Below, in pieces: positions 1 through 8,949 of a stretch of 22,336 bases of DNA. Made by a program: the position numbers and the translations under genes. The notes beneath the pieces are model-generated. The model was not told the DNA's origin, did no database searches, and saw nothing but the letters and a program-made list of their open reading frames with translations. The stretch's first letter is position 1. Each line of letters begins with the position of its first letter. Source of the DNA: a virus; IMG/VR virus record IMGVR_UViG_3300033146_006257, positions 1 through 22,336 of that record. One strand, 5' to 3'.

Positions 1-32
1 CCAATAAATGTTTCTCTGTTTCCGATTATCAT
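1..32 (-). CDS. Start of a further gene, cut by the window edge
   Basis: Only the first ten codons and two bases are inside the window (MIIGNRETFI). The ATG at 32-30 follows a GGAG at 43-40 with a seven-base spacer, so the start is well supported. An exact TATAAATA element lies 62 bases upstream, and a perfect 10-bp hairpin sits in the leader. It continues the leftward tail gene series, so it is probably another structural gene, but ten residues are too few to identify it. Confidence 0.6.
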   Translation of the reverse strand, partial: MIIGNRETFI

Positions 33-58
33 CTTATATCTCCATTTTAGATTATTTT

Positions 59-86
59 ATAAATACAGGATGTATTCTGTATTTAT
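59..86. repeat. Perfect 10-bp inverted repeat in the leader of the left-edge gene
   Basis: The arm ATAAATACAG (59-68) is repeated exactly as its reverse complement CTGTATTTAT (77-86) around an 8-base spacer. The element lies between the endonuclease stop and the next ATG. If the TATAAATA at 102-95 is the promoter, the transcript would begin close to the hairpin, so it would be a 5'-terminal stem-loop. No T-run follows on the - strand, so it does not look like an intrinsic terminator. Each arm also contains ATAAATA, the late promoter core. Confidence 0.6.
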
Positions 87-94
87 GTTATTTT

Positions 95-102
95 TATTTA
101 TA
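95..102 (-). promoter_or_regulatory. Late promoter TATAAATA before the left-edge gene
   Basis: Exact TATAAATA on the - strand, overlapping the TAA stop of the endonuclease gene and 62 bases before the ATG at 32. The long leader holds the 59-86 hairpin. A second near-match (CATAAATA, 87-80) lies inside that hairpin and could be used instead. Confidence 0.5.
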
Positions 103-1513
103 AAGCATATTTAAAGTTTCCACAATCATATATTTCCCAAATGTTATTATCATGGCAATTCTCTATTGCTGTTTTATTTTCGTCAAATATAGGTAGTGAA
201 CCTTTTAATTTATGCTTTTGATAAGCCTCTCTCGATTTCAAAGTCATGCCTTTTATCCAAAAGTGATTAATATCTGTTACCCCAATATATTTACCAAATT
301 TTTCATAAATATTATTCTTTGAAGAAAATCTCCTATCTGCGAATGTAATTATACCTTCATTGTGATTTTTTTTAGCGTGTTTTAGTAATCTACCAAATCC
401 ACCTATTACAATATAATCCAATTTACTGGCACTTCGTTTTAACTCAAGATACTTATCCTTGCTTCTATGACTTCTTTTTAATGTAAAAATTTGAACAAGC
501 TCATCATTATGATATAAACCATATCTAAATGGGGCATTATCTTTTCCTTGTATATGATTATCTTCTAAGAATTTATTAGATTCTTTACTGGGCACTTCTC
601 TTATTGTGCATTTTCTGGCATATATTTTTTTATTTGAAAACCCTAATTTTGCTTTTATAATACTTTTGACAATACTTTGTTTATTGATCCATTCGCTCTC
701 AAATATATGTATAAGTTGTATATCATTTTTTTCTGCTATTTCTGTTTTATTTAGATGATACTTTTTATCTTTGAATTTGGCACTATGCCAATATAAGCCA
801 TTGTATTCTATTGCTATACTTAATTCAGGAATAAATATATCAAATTCCACACCCGAACTTCTATCATTTTCTAATATCTTTCCTTTATATATACTTCTAA
901 TATATTCAAGAACCTCTTTTTCATGAATAGAAAATCCTGATATTTTTGGAATACACTCTCTACAAATTATTCCATTGACAATAGTTGCTTGGCTCCATTC
1001 ATTATTGCATTTTAAACATCTAAAACTATTTTCATTCTTTATTCCATTAAATTCTGTCGTCAATTCAATCTTGAGGGCTGCTAAAGTATTTTTTAATTTT
1101 TTGTTTATAAAATTCTCATTTCTTGATTTCACTTTATTTTCTGAGTTTATCTTATTAGAACAACCTGAACTACATGTACTTAAATACTTCAAATCTTCTT
1201 TTTTGAACCTAGTTTCTTTGCCACAACTTTCACATAATGGTTTTTTTGAGATTCCATTCTTAATCCAATATACGGCTTCTTTATATGAGTCTAAATTATT
1301 TATTAGTATATATCTTTCAAGAAATTTTTGAACTTCTTTATTTTTATATAAAGCCCTTTCACCTAATTCTTGTTCGATATAATTTATATATTCTAGTGGT
1401 TTTAGTTGTAGTATGTCATTTGAGTATAAAAGGAACTTTTTATATTCCCTTTTATATTTTTGTCGGTCTTTAATAGGTAAAGACTTAATTTCATTTTCTG
1501 ATAGTTTTTTCAT
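98..1513 (-). CDS. Free-standing homing endonuclease, Hef/Vsr-like (PD-(D/E)XK fold)
   Basis: A 471-residue predicted DNA endonuclease. Two Cys4 clusters resembling zinc fingers occur at C94-C97-C114-C118 and C166-C169-C184-C187. They are followed by a Vsr/EDxHD-like nuclease core: hydrophobic strand with D225 (EFDIFIPE), E236 in IEYNG, W242-H243, and a later strand ending HIFESEW (269-275). The C-terminal 170 residues match the extension I recall from Hef-like phage endonucleases and probably bind DNA. Such genes cut alleles that lack them and spread between phages; they play no part in building the tail. The ATG has AGGAGT seven bases upstream and its own TATAAATA 23 bases upstream, so it should be expressed late as a separate unit. 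Active-site residues look intact, so I read it as functional. Family placement is from motif recognition. Confidence 0.8.
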   Translation of the reverse strand: MKKLSENEIKSLPIKDRQKYKREYKKFLLYSNDILQLKPLEYINYIEQELGERALYKNKEVQKFLERYILINNLDSYKEAVYWIKNGISKKPLCESCGKETRFKKEDLKYLSTCSSGCSNKINSENKVKSRNENFINKKLKNTLAALKIELTTEFNGIKNENSFRCLKCNNEWSQATIVNGIICRECIPKISGFSIHEKEVLEYIRSIYKGKILENDRSSGVEFDIFIPELSIAIEYNGLYWHSAKFKDKKYHLNKTEIAEKNDIQLIHIFESEWINKQSIVKSIIKAKLGFSNKKIYARKCTIREVPSKESNKFLEDNHIQGKDNAPFRYGLYHNDELVQIFTLKRSHRSKDKYLELKRSASKLDYIVIGGFGRLLKHAKKNHNEGIITFADRRFSSKNNIYEKFGKYIGVTDINHFWIKGMTLKSREAYQKHKLKGSLPIFDENKTAIENCHDNNIWEIYDCGNFKYAL

Positions 1514-1536
1514 ATAATAAACTCCTATGTTTATTA

Positions 1537-1544
1537 TATTTATA
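1537..1544 (-). promoter_or_regulatory. Late promoter TATAAATA before the homing endonuclease
   Basis: Exact TATAAATA on the - strand in the 43-base gap between the 205-residue structural gene and the endonuclease, 23 bases before the start codon. There is no recognisable -35 element, as expected for T4-type late promoters. Confidence 0.65.
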
Positions 1545-1556
1545 TTTTACTTAATA

Positions 1557-2174
1557 TTAAAAAATTATTGACCAAGTAATTTCAAATTTAACGGTATCCT
1601 CTTTAACTCTAGCAGGGAACGTTTTCATGCTAAAAATGTCAGGGCCACTGTAAAGTGCGGCTTCAGTATATGCAATAACAGATGTTCCAGAGTCACTATT
1701 ATTACCACTAGCATCAGGCACGGTAATAACATATGTGCAAGTTCTTTCAGATACAGTTCTTTTAACAGTACAAGACTCTTTAGTATTAGTGTCATTACTA
1801 TTATAAGCAGTATCTATATTAACAGTTTTATCCCTTCCCGAACTTTCAATAGTGTCTCCTCCAGATGTTATAAAAGGAATGATGTAGTGTTGAGCACCAG
1901 AACTTTCAGAAAATAGTTTAGTTCTAGTTGAATCAAAACCATCAGAACCCACTTTTTTATAATCAAGAATATCATCACCAATGTGACCTTCAGTTCCCAG
2001 AACAAATTTATTAATAGGTTCACCTGCTGACCAGCCTCCAACTAATTCTGCCATGTTCCATCTAGCCTTATCCATAATGAGGTTTTTATCTTCATACTCT
2101 TCAATTGAACCATCTTTTTTGTATATTTTTATTCCAAAATATCCTATGAAATCAACTTTATCTTTTAGATTCAT
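1557..2174 (-). CDS. Tail/baseplate-associated structural protein, unidentified
   Basis: A 205-residue soluble protein with no signal peptide or membrane segment. The N-terminal part contains KNLIMDKARWNMAELVGG (30-47), which resembles small phage proteins found beside tail-fibre and baseplate genes. The middle is rich in Ser, Thr and Gly. The C-terminus has an alternating beta pattern (AALYSG...FSMKTFPARVK...FEITWSIIF) that I recall from virion proteins of several large myoviruses, but I cannot name the family securely. It follows the gp6-like and gp7-position genes, where T4 has gp8 and gp9, so a peripheral baseplate or fibre-attachment role is inferred. The ATG is supported by AAGGAG seven bases upstream and a late promoter 27 bases upstream. 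Confidence 0.7.
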   Translation of the reverse strand: MNLKDKVDFIGYFGIKIYKKDGSIEEYEDKNLIMDKARWNMAELVGGWSAGEPINKFVLGTEGHIGDDILDYKKVGSDGFDSTRTKLFSESSGAQHYIIPFITSGGDTIESSGRDKTVNIDTAYNSNDTNTKESCTVKRTVSERTCTYVITVPDASGNNSDSGTSVIAYTEAALYSGPDIFSMKTFPARVKEDTVKFEITWSIIF

Positions 2175-2201
2175 TTTATTTCTCCTTGTTTTTAATATAA
2201 T

Positions 2202-2209
2202 TATTTATA
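2202..2209 (-). promoter_or_regulatory. Late promoter TATAAATA before the 205-residue structural gene
   Basis: Exact TATAAATA on the - strand in the 60-base gap after the 894-residue gene, 27 bases before the ATG at 2174. Confidence 0.65.
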
Positions 2210-2234
2210 AGAGTTATTTAGTTTCTACTTCATA

Positions 2235-4919
2235 TTAGCTTGCAGCAGAAACATTATTATCCTCCAGTAAAATATAATTACCATCTCCATCGTTTTTCCA
2301 AACACCCATTTCCCAGTTTTCTTCATCTGAGAAAATATCAAAATCACCAACATTCATATAAGACTCTTCATCTCTTCTTGTATAAGTTACCAATCTTGCT
2401 TTAATATAAGAATTTCCAATTGTTCCTTCTCCTATATATAAAGCAGAGTCTACAACAAGTTCCGTATTTGAATTATTACCCATAAGGATTTGAGTATTCA
2501 CTTTATCCTCATCAATAATATTGACTAATTCTCCTCCAACACAGAAAATTTGTCCTTCATCAGAGTTATCTAGTGTTCCACCAATAACTATGCCTTGACC
2601 TATAAGGGTATCGGTATTTCTAAGGTTATATTCATCAAATGTTTCTTTATGAGTTTGAACAGTATTATGTTTTTCCTCCGCAAACACATTTTCTGTTGTG
2701 CCATCTGACTCATTTACTGGTTGAGTATAATCGTTCACAGGCTCCTCAAACCTTTTTTCCTCGTTTATTTGCTCTATATTATCAGAATCTTTTTCATATG
2801 TATTCCAAACACCTTGATAAACCTCAAATGTTCCTGTTTCAGAATAAATATGCCCACCAATTTCACTACCATCACTGATAATAAATTCACCTATATCTCC
2901 TGTGGCATTACTGAAATTATTATATTCAAGAGTGGTTTCTCTATCCATTTGAATATAAGGTATAATATTTTTTAATTCATGTGCAGTATATGTCTCATTA
3001 CCTATATTTTCTCTTTCGTATATAGCAGGTGTTGCTGTTATTTCCAAAGTGGAATGTCCACTTTGAACTCTTGCCTTACTTAAATCAGATAAATCTTTAT
3101 ATGTACTTGGCTTAAAATATACTTCATTTCTCCACACTCTTTCATCATTGACATTACCAGGGTCAAGCTTAACAGGAAGTCCTCGGTAATCCTTTGTTTC
3201 ATAAGTACTATAAATATCTGCATCAATACCAAGAAAATCATCTATACCTTTATCCATAGGATTAATAGAATTTGCACCAGCGATTGTAAATAAACCTATT
3301 TTACCCAATGCGCTCAGATCTCCAATCTTAATACCAATATTATTAGGATCTAGTCTTGCCCAATTATCGAATGTTTCTTTTTGGTTAAATTCCTGTATTG
3401 TATTCTCATCATTATCTTTATAGTTAGGATTATTTAATTGCTTTAATGCTTCTGCTTTCCTGATATTTGATATATAATCACTAACATCAGACGTCGTTAC
3501 TTCATAGGTATAATCTATTTCATAAGTAAGCTTACAGTTCATTCCCCTATCTTTGATAACCCTACCATAGAATTGCTCAGCAGACCCTCTGATAATGTCT
3601 TTTCTACTAAAATCAACATTTTCAAAAAACTTTTTATTAGAGGAAATTACCTTATTTTTTAATTCTAATAATGAATAATTCCATAGTCTATTTTGGTCTG
3701 TTAATTCCTCACCCTGTGCTAATGGTGTTCCACCTATAAAAGAGTACCTCATTTTAACTTCAGAAAGATTAAAGATACTATATTCTTTGAACCTAACATC
3801 AGTAATTACTTCAACTTCTCGACCGAGTATAATTTTCTTTCTCTTAAATACCTCAAGCTCACCTTGTCTTTTATCTACAAGCTCAATCTTTTCCAATTCA
3901 AGATTTATTATTTCTTCTTCGCCATCTTGATTAGTATAAAGAATTTCATCTTGTCTTTCAAATATTACAACTCTTCCATCATAATCTCTTAGTAGTCTAT
4001 AACCATTCTGTTTGGTATTATCTGATGGGCAAGGCCTTGTGCTGTAAAAATCTATTATAACTTGTTCTCTACCTTCTTGATCTTTTGCTATATAAAAATT
4101 CTTAACAGAACCAAACTCACCAGAAGTAATAGTTTTAACATTTGAAGGATCTAGTGATGATTTTAGCAATACTTGTCTTGATATATCTTCTTTATTTGTT
4201 AAAGAATAACAAGTCAATACTAAGTCTGTTATTGTTTTGATTTCAATTAAGCCGAAATAATCAACTAAAGTGAGGTACAATAGCCTAAAAAAGTGCCAGT
4301 TAAATCCCACAGGGTGGGATAGTGGCAATATTGTTTCCCGAAAAACTTCTTTATATAGAGATGCCTTAACTGTATAAGCATAAGGCACACTCAAATCACC
4401 ATCAAGACCCTCTTCTATATGGAAATAAGGATCAGAGTTTAGTGGGTCAATATTTACCTTATTAATAATATCATTTATAAAGAAGAAACCTGCTTTAGTT
4501 CCTTTCTTCGCTTTATATGAATTTGAAGCAGTGATATACTCATCATTTATTTCATCATCAAGATTAAAATCAACTTTTAATGAATCTGTGGGTATGTTCA
4601 GTGTCGAATATACCTCTTTATATTTTTCATATATTTTATCGTTGTCCTGAACATCCTCAAATATTTTATATATCTCATCAAGATGTATTTTAAAAAGTTC
4701 TGATTTAACATCCTTATAACCAACTCCTTTGGCTCCTTCATCATTTTTTTTAATAAGGTAATTGATATCAAGTAAAATTACAGGGTCTTCAGAAATCTCT
4801 TGTTGGCCCCGCAGGTTTAAGAAGTATAATTCTAATAATTTGTCAATAGCTTCGTTATCTTTCAATATCTGTGGTGAGATAATATCTAATGATGTTTCTA
4901 GTTCAGATTTTATAGCCAA
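2235..4919 (-). CDS. Large baseplate protein in the gp7 position (TTG start)
   Basis: An 894-residue acidic protein directly after the gp6-like gene. T4 has gp7 (1032 residues) there, so I infer a baseplate wedge role from position and size only; I see no decisive motif. The first 120 residues are helical and charged. The middle mixes beta-rich stretches. The last 200 residues hold an acidic, Glu/Asn-rich linker (about 720-780) and a Gly-rich beta region (IGQGIVIGGTLDNSDEGQ) that may be a surface domain. The start is TTG at 4919-4917: GGAGGGG lies at 4934-4928, the upstream ATG at 4936 is in another frame, and no in-frame ATG occurs near the N-terminus. A late promoter lies 26 bases upstream. 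The open frame is certain, the role moderate. Confidence 0.7.
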   Translation of the reverse strand: MAIKSELETSLDIISPQILKDNEAIDKLLELYFLNLRGQQEISEDPVILLDINYLIKKNDEGAKGVGYKDVKSELFKIHLDEIYKIFEDVQDNDKIYEKYKEVYSTLNIPTDSLKVDFNLDDEINDEYITASNSYKAKKGTKAGFFFINDIINKVNIDPLNSDPYFHIEEGLDGDLSVPYAYTVKASLYKEVFRETILPLSHPVGFNWHFFRLLYLTLVDYFGLIEIKTITDLVLTCYSLTNKEDISRQVLLKSSLDPSNVKTITSGEFGSVKNFYIAKDQEGREQVIIDFYSTRPCPSDNTKQNGYRLLRDYDGRVVIFERQDEILYTNQDGEEEIINLELEKIELVDKRQGELEVFKRKKIILGREVEVITDVRFKEYSIFNLSEVKMRYSFIGGTPLAQGEELTDQNRLWNYSLLELKNKVISSNKKFFENVDFSRKDIIRGSAEQFYGRVIKDRGMNCKLTYEIDYTYEVTTSDVSDYISNIRKAEALKQLNNPNYKDNDENTIQEFNQKETFDNWARLDPNNIGIKIGDLSALGKIGLFTIAGANSINPMDKGIDDFLGIDADIYSTYETKDYRGLPVKLDPGNVNDERVWRNEVYFKPSTYKDLSDLSKARVQSGHSTLEITATPAIYERENIGNETYTAHELKNIIPYIQMDRETTLEYNNFSNATGDIGEFIISDGSEIGGHIYSETGTFEVYQGVWNTYEKDSDNIEQINEEKRFEEPVNDYTQPVNESDGTTENVFAEEKHNTVQTHKETFDEYNLRNTDTLIGQGIVIGGTLDNSDEGQIFCVGGELVNIIDEDKVNTQILMGNNSNTELVVDSALYIGEGTIGNSYIKARLVTYTRRDEESYMNVGDFDIFSDEENWEMGVWKNDGDGNYILLEDNNVSAAS

Positions 4920-4945
4920 CTTTTCTTCCCCTCCATTTTTAATAT

Positions 4946-4953
4946 TATTTATA
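4946..4953 (-). promoter_or_regulatory. Late promoter TATAAATA before the gp7-position gene
   Basis: Exact TATAAATA on the - strand in the 61-base gap after the gp6-like gene, 26 bases before the TTG start. Confidence 0.65.
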
Positions 4954-4980
4954 AAGGGAAGAAAAGTCTATTATTTAAAA

Positions 4981-7900
4981 TTAATCTAAAAATTTAACCT
5001 CTCTTAGCCTAGGAAAGACATTCTTTGTGAAGGCTATATTTTTATTTTTAGGATTTATAGATAGAGTTCTAATGGTATTCATAAAGTAATCTCTAGGCAA
5101 TGCTATTTCCTTTACTATATTATCAACAGGCACACTATCTATTGTTTTTGTTCCTATCGTTTTTTCTGGTATATAGATATTTTCAACTGCTCCTGCATCA
5201 GGTTTATCTGGGTCTATTGTGTTTGAATCTATATGAACCCTAGGATTTAGGATATTTAATTTCCCGTGAGTATTAATATTCAATAAGATTGTACTCTCAT
5301 TCCTTGAAATAACATAGCTACCAACCTTAAATTCTGTTCCTACAGGTATTGTATATGTATTATGACCATCATTAAGGTCTAATTGAAATCCTGTTTTATA
5401 CATTACACAGATTTCAATTCTTTCTGAACTTGATGTTGCTTGTGGCTCTTGGACACCGTCTTTATCTAAAGCTACGAAAGTTCCATCATCTAGTTCCATA
5501 TATAGGCTACCAAAACAAAAATTTTCGGTATCACAATTCGTAATATTTTGTGTATTCATTGTGCCCCTTTGAATGATACCAGCATCTATTACAAAGTCAT
5601 CATCAAATAAATCTTCTAATGGCATCTCAATAGGCATTTCAAAAACCCATTCATCATTATATCCAGTATAATTAATCCCCGTATATGTAGGATTAGATGT
5701 AGGTACATCTGGTATTGCCAGATTAGTCATAGTTTTATTTTTGAATGTTCCATCTTCAGGTTTTTCATAGCTATCATATAAATCAACACTAAAAGATATG
5801 TCTGCATTCAGACCATAGTTATCACCTAAATCAGCATCTATATGTCTGATCAAAGAGGAGAGATAGAAAGTGCTATCAAATTGTTCAATTTGTTTAACCA
5901 TAAAAGTCCTTGTGCTTTGGAACATTTGTTCATTTGTCTCTAGTATCGTTTGATCAAATTTATATTTTAGCACATCAATGGAGACTTTCATATCAATATA
6001 TATTGCTTTTGTATAATTTAATTGCAAAGTAATAATTTTGTAATTCTCAAGAACACTAAATAAAATATTTTTGTCATCTTTTCTCATAATGCTTATATCT
6101 GCATAAGATTCTTTTCCTGTTATTTGAAAATAACTAGGGAAGAATAACTCATTTTCTCCTACATTATCTAATTTATATGCACTCAAATCTCTCACAAAAG
6201 TACAAGGTTTTGAACAAGGTATAATAGCAAAATAAATTTGCCCATACCTTTTCCCTAATGTATCACCAACTCTTGTTGCTGGTACCTCTTCACCACCCCA
6301 AACCTGAGCCGAAGAGATAAAAGGCTGAGCTTCACAGATTGTTTTATAATCAGCTTTTGTTACAGCCCTATTTGATGTGTTACTAAATTGTGGAGCATTT
6401 TTCCTAATACTATCTGTTGACTCAAGGTCTGTGCCTTCAGTATAAAGGACATAAGGAGTCATTGAACTTTCAATATAATATTTAGCTTCAAACTCTTCAC
6501 TATCAATAGGTTCAATTAGCCCTGCTGCTTTTCCTTTTAGGCCTTTTGAGTCAAGAATATTCATTTTTATGGTAAAGTCAGGAGTCATAGCGACACCAGT
6601 ACCAGCATATTTAGTATAAACATTAATATAATCTTCATATTCAAGATTAGATTGAATAACAAAGCTCTCTTCAACCCTTTGCCTTTGCCATAAAATCAAG
6701 GCTGTTTGATATTCATCATCTATCTCATAATCTGACGAAACAGGTTTTGCTGATTGGTTTGTATCTGTATTTTCGGCCAATAAATAATCCCTTTGAACCC
6801 AAGGAGCATCATATTCTACCGAACCATCAGGCATAATCCTTGTTACAAACATTTCCAAGCCATTGTGCTCAATATTAGGAGCAAATATGGTAAAATATCC
6901 TTGTTCTGCCATTGCCTCATTTACCTTAACGATAAGCTCAGGATATAATAAATTACCTTCATCATCAGTAGCATTATACCTTTTCATGTTTCCTTCTTTG
7001 ACAATTACCTCCAATTCATCCTTTCTACTTAATAAGTTAACAGAAGCAAAGCATGTGTCTGGGACAGGACTATATATCTCATTTCCATCAATATCAACTG
7101 TCTTTTTGGCATAGAACATTCTAGTTTTCTTGAAGGGTGTTTTCATTGCTTTATCCAAAGGCAATGCTGGAAGAAATGTATTATCATCATCAAGTATTTC
7201 AACATATTCATTATGAAAACCCAAAAGATTTCCATCTTCATCATATCTTTTTGAAACATCAAAATAAAGAACATTGGTCTCTGAATCAAAATCAGAAGCA
7301 TAGAAACCACTCCAACCGTGAGGGTTTGTATCTGATTTGAAGGTTTCATTCCATATATATTCACCCCTAAGGTCACTAAAATAAAATCTCTTATCTAAAT
7401 AACCATCAGCACCTTTATCGTAAGAATAATCAACAACAGCAGAAAAATCTGTTATATCTTTTATATAAGCGTGATCTATTGTTATGTTATATTTAGTCAA
7501 ATCTTCTATATTATCATAATCTATTTCTGCACTATATCCATCATCATATTGATTATCCTTATTTCCATCAGAGTCTAAAATAGTTACTGTATTGTCAGTA
7601 AAACTAAAATAGTTGATAGTAAATCTTTCTCCAGTGTCATTATTTATCACAGTAATATACTTAACACTTTTAATAGTATCATCTACTGTTATTTTAGCAT
7701 CAACAATAACATCATTATCATCTGTATCTATTTGTTCTGAAACCTTAGGTGTATTAATTTCATATATTCCCACTTTATTATTTTCATAATCTACACTAAG
7801 GTCTTCGGTTTTTATGATCATAATTCTTCCATTGAAGTCGATAAGTACATCGACTAGAGAATTTGTAATCATCTCATTATAAGGAGTAAAATATGTAACA

Positions 7901-8910
7901 GTATTTACAAGTTCACCGTCATTAAGACCTGTATCTGCATCAACTTTATGTTTCTCACTGGCATTGATAATATTGTCAGGAAATAAGACATTATTATCAT
8001 AATTAGCTCCATCATGAATGTATTGAAGTTCAGAAACATCTACATTAATTATATCATTATTATCATTAGGATTAGTTAAAACTATTGAATTAATGTACCT
8101 AATTGGTTGAGTAGTAACATCTTCCAATTTATTGTCAGTGATAGTGGTGGAATATTCAATAGTACTAAAGATTGGGAATATAACTCCATCCTCAATCGTT
8201 ATCTGAACCTTGAACATATTAGTGGCATCATCTCTAAGGAATGTATCCACTGTACCCACTTTTATAAAATTCCTATATCCCGTTGGTGACATATTATCAT
8301 ATACATAAACCTCTTGTGTTAATTTCTCAGATAATTGTGGGATTAAATCCCCTGATAAAGTTTGTAAAAGAAGTTTTGTTGTGCCAGCGGTTGATTTATC
8401 AATCACCTTTAATGGTATATTTTCTTCGGTAATAACTATATCGTCAACAACAAGGTCTTTATATAATGTAGAGGCATCATTATTATATTCATTTATTAAT
8501 TCCTTAATATAAACATAAGTTCCATAAGTATCTGTAACATCTTCCTCAAGATAAACATAGTTATTTCCATTACTGGTGAAATTTGTATATTTCTGAAGCG
8601 TTAATTTCCCTTCTTTTCTTGTTTTTAATTTTATTTTATACTGAAATGAGAAATTTCTCTTATGTGTATAACCCATCTGTCTAGCATGTTTAATAACATT
8701 TTTTCTGTCAATAGCCTGAGAAATAAACATTTCATTTAATCCATAAGATAAATTTGTGTTATTCATAAGTGTTGAATAAGCCAATAAATTTATTAACTGA
8801 CTTATATTTGAACCTTCATACTCGGCATCAACCAATCCAAGTTCGTCAATGGCTTTTCTTTTTAGCTCATTTTTGATTTCTTCTAATTCATATGGAACTA
8901 TAGGTAACAT
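4981..8910 (-). CDS. Baseplate wedge protein, T4 gp6-like / baseplate J type, enlarged
   Basis: A 1309-residue protein, about twice T4 gp6 (660 residues). The N-terminus has the gp6-like opening: a helical region with NLLAYSTLMNNTNLSYGLNE (41-60) followed by AIDRKNVIKHARQMGY (66-81). Near residues 847-875 comes NRAVTKADYKTICEAQPF then a VWGGEE strand, the signature that recurs in gp6 and baseplate J proteins. The additional length lies between these two landmarks as Asp/Asn-rich beta segments and probably forms inserted domains. In the particle gp6 dimers make the inner baseplate ring that links wedges around the hub. It lies next to gp25, its usual partner. The ATG has GGAG upstream and a late promoter 21 bases upstream. 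Confidence 0.8.
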   Translation of the reverse strand: MLPIVPYELEEIKNELKRKAIDELGLVDAEYEGSNISQLINLLAYSTLMNNTNLSYGLNEMFISQAIDRKNVIKHARQMGYTHKRNFSFQYKIKLKTRKEGKLTLQKYTNFTSNGNNYVYLEEDVTDTYGTYVYIKELINEYNNDASTLYKDLVVDDIVITEENIPLKVIDKSTAGTTKLLLQTLSGDLIPQLSEKLTQEVYVYDNMSPTGYRNFIKVGTVDTFLRDDATNMFKVQITIEDGVIFPIFSTIEYSTTITDNKLEDVTTQPIRYINSIVLTNPNDNNDIINVDVSELQYIHDGANYDNNVLFPDNIINASEKHKVDADTGLNDGELVNTVTYFTPYNEMITNSLVDVLIDFNGRIMIIKTEDLSVDYENNKVGIYEINTPKVSEQIDTDDNDVIVDAKITVDDTIKSVKYITVINNDTGERFTINYFSFTDNTVTILDSDGNKDNQYDDGYSAEIDYDNIEDLTKYNITIDHAYIKDITDFSAVVDYSYDKGADGYLDKRFYFSDLRGEYIWNETFKSDTNPHGWSGFYASDFDSETNVLYFDVSKRYDEDGNLLGFHNEYVEILDDDNTFLPALPLDKAMKTPFKKTRMFYAKKTVDIDGNEIYSPVPDTCFASVNLLSRKDELEVIVKEGNMKRYNATDDEGNLLYPELIVKVNEAMAEQGYFTIFAPNIEHNGLEMFVTRIMPDGSVEYDAPWVQRDYLLAENTDTNQSAKPVSSDYEIDDEYQTALILWQRQRVEESFVIQSNLEYEDYINVYTKYAGTGVAMTPDFTIKMNILDSKGLKGKAAGLIEPIDSEEFEAKYYIESSMTPYVLYTEGTDLESTDSIRKNAPQFSNTSNRAVTKADYKTICEAQPFISSAQVWGGEEVPATRVGDTLGKRYGQIYFAIIPCSKPCTFVRDLSAYKLDNVGENELFFPSYFQITGKESYADISIMRKDDKNILFSVLENYKIITLQLNYTKAIYIDMKVSIDVLKYKFDQTILETNEQMFQSTRTFMVKQIEQFDSTFYLSSLIRHIDADLGDNYGLNADISFSVDLYDSYEKPEDGTFKNKTMTNLAIPDVPTSNPTYTGINYTGYNDEWVFEMPIEMPLEDLFDDDFVIDAGIIQRGTMNTQNITNCDTENFCFGSLYMELDDGTFVALDKDGVQEPQATSSSERIEICVMYKTGFQLDLNDGHNTYTIPVGTEFKVGSYVISRNESTILLNINTHGKLNILNPRVHIDSNTIDPDKPDAGAVENIYIPEKTIGTKTIDSVPVDNIVKEIALPRDYFMNTIRTLSINPKNKNIAFTKNVFPRLREVKFLD

Positions 8911-8931
8911 TGTTGCTCCTTCTTTTTAGGG

Positions 8932-8939
8932 TATTTATA
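8932..8939 (-). promoter_or_regulatory. Late promoter TATAAATA before the gp6-like gene
   Basis: Exact TATAAATA on the - strand within the 39-base gap between the gp25-like and gp6-like genes, 21 bases before the ATG. The predicted leader is just long enough for the GGAG at 8920-8917. Confidence 0.7.
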
Positions 8940-8949
8940 GAATGAAACT

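Noticed and set aside
58-65. + strand TATAAATA near the left edge
   Set aside because: It faces the 3' end of the endonuclease gene with no + strand gene downstream, and is explained as one arm of the 59-86 inverted repeat.
7143-7376. Open frame of 77 codons on the - strand within the gp6-like gene
   Set aside because: Overlaps the gp6-like frame, is Met/Ile-rich, and has no start signals.
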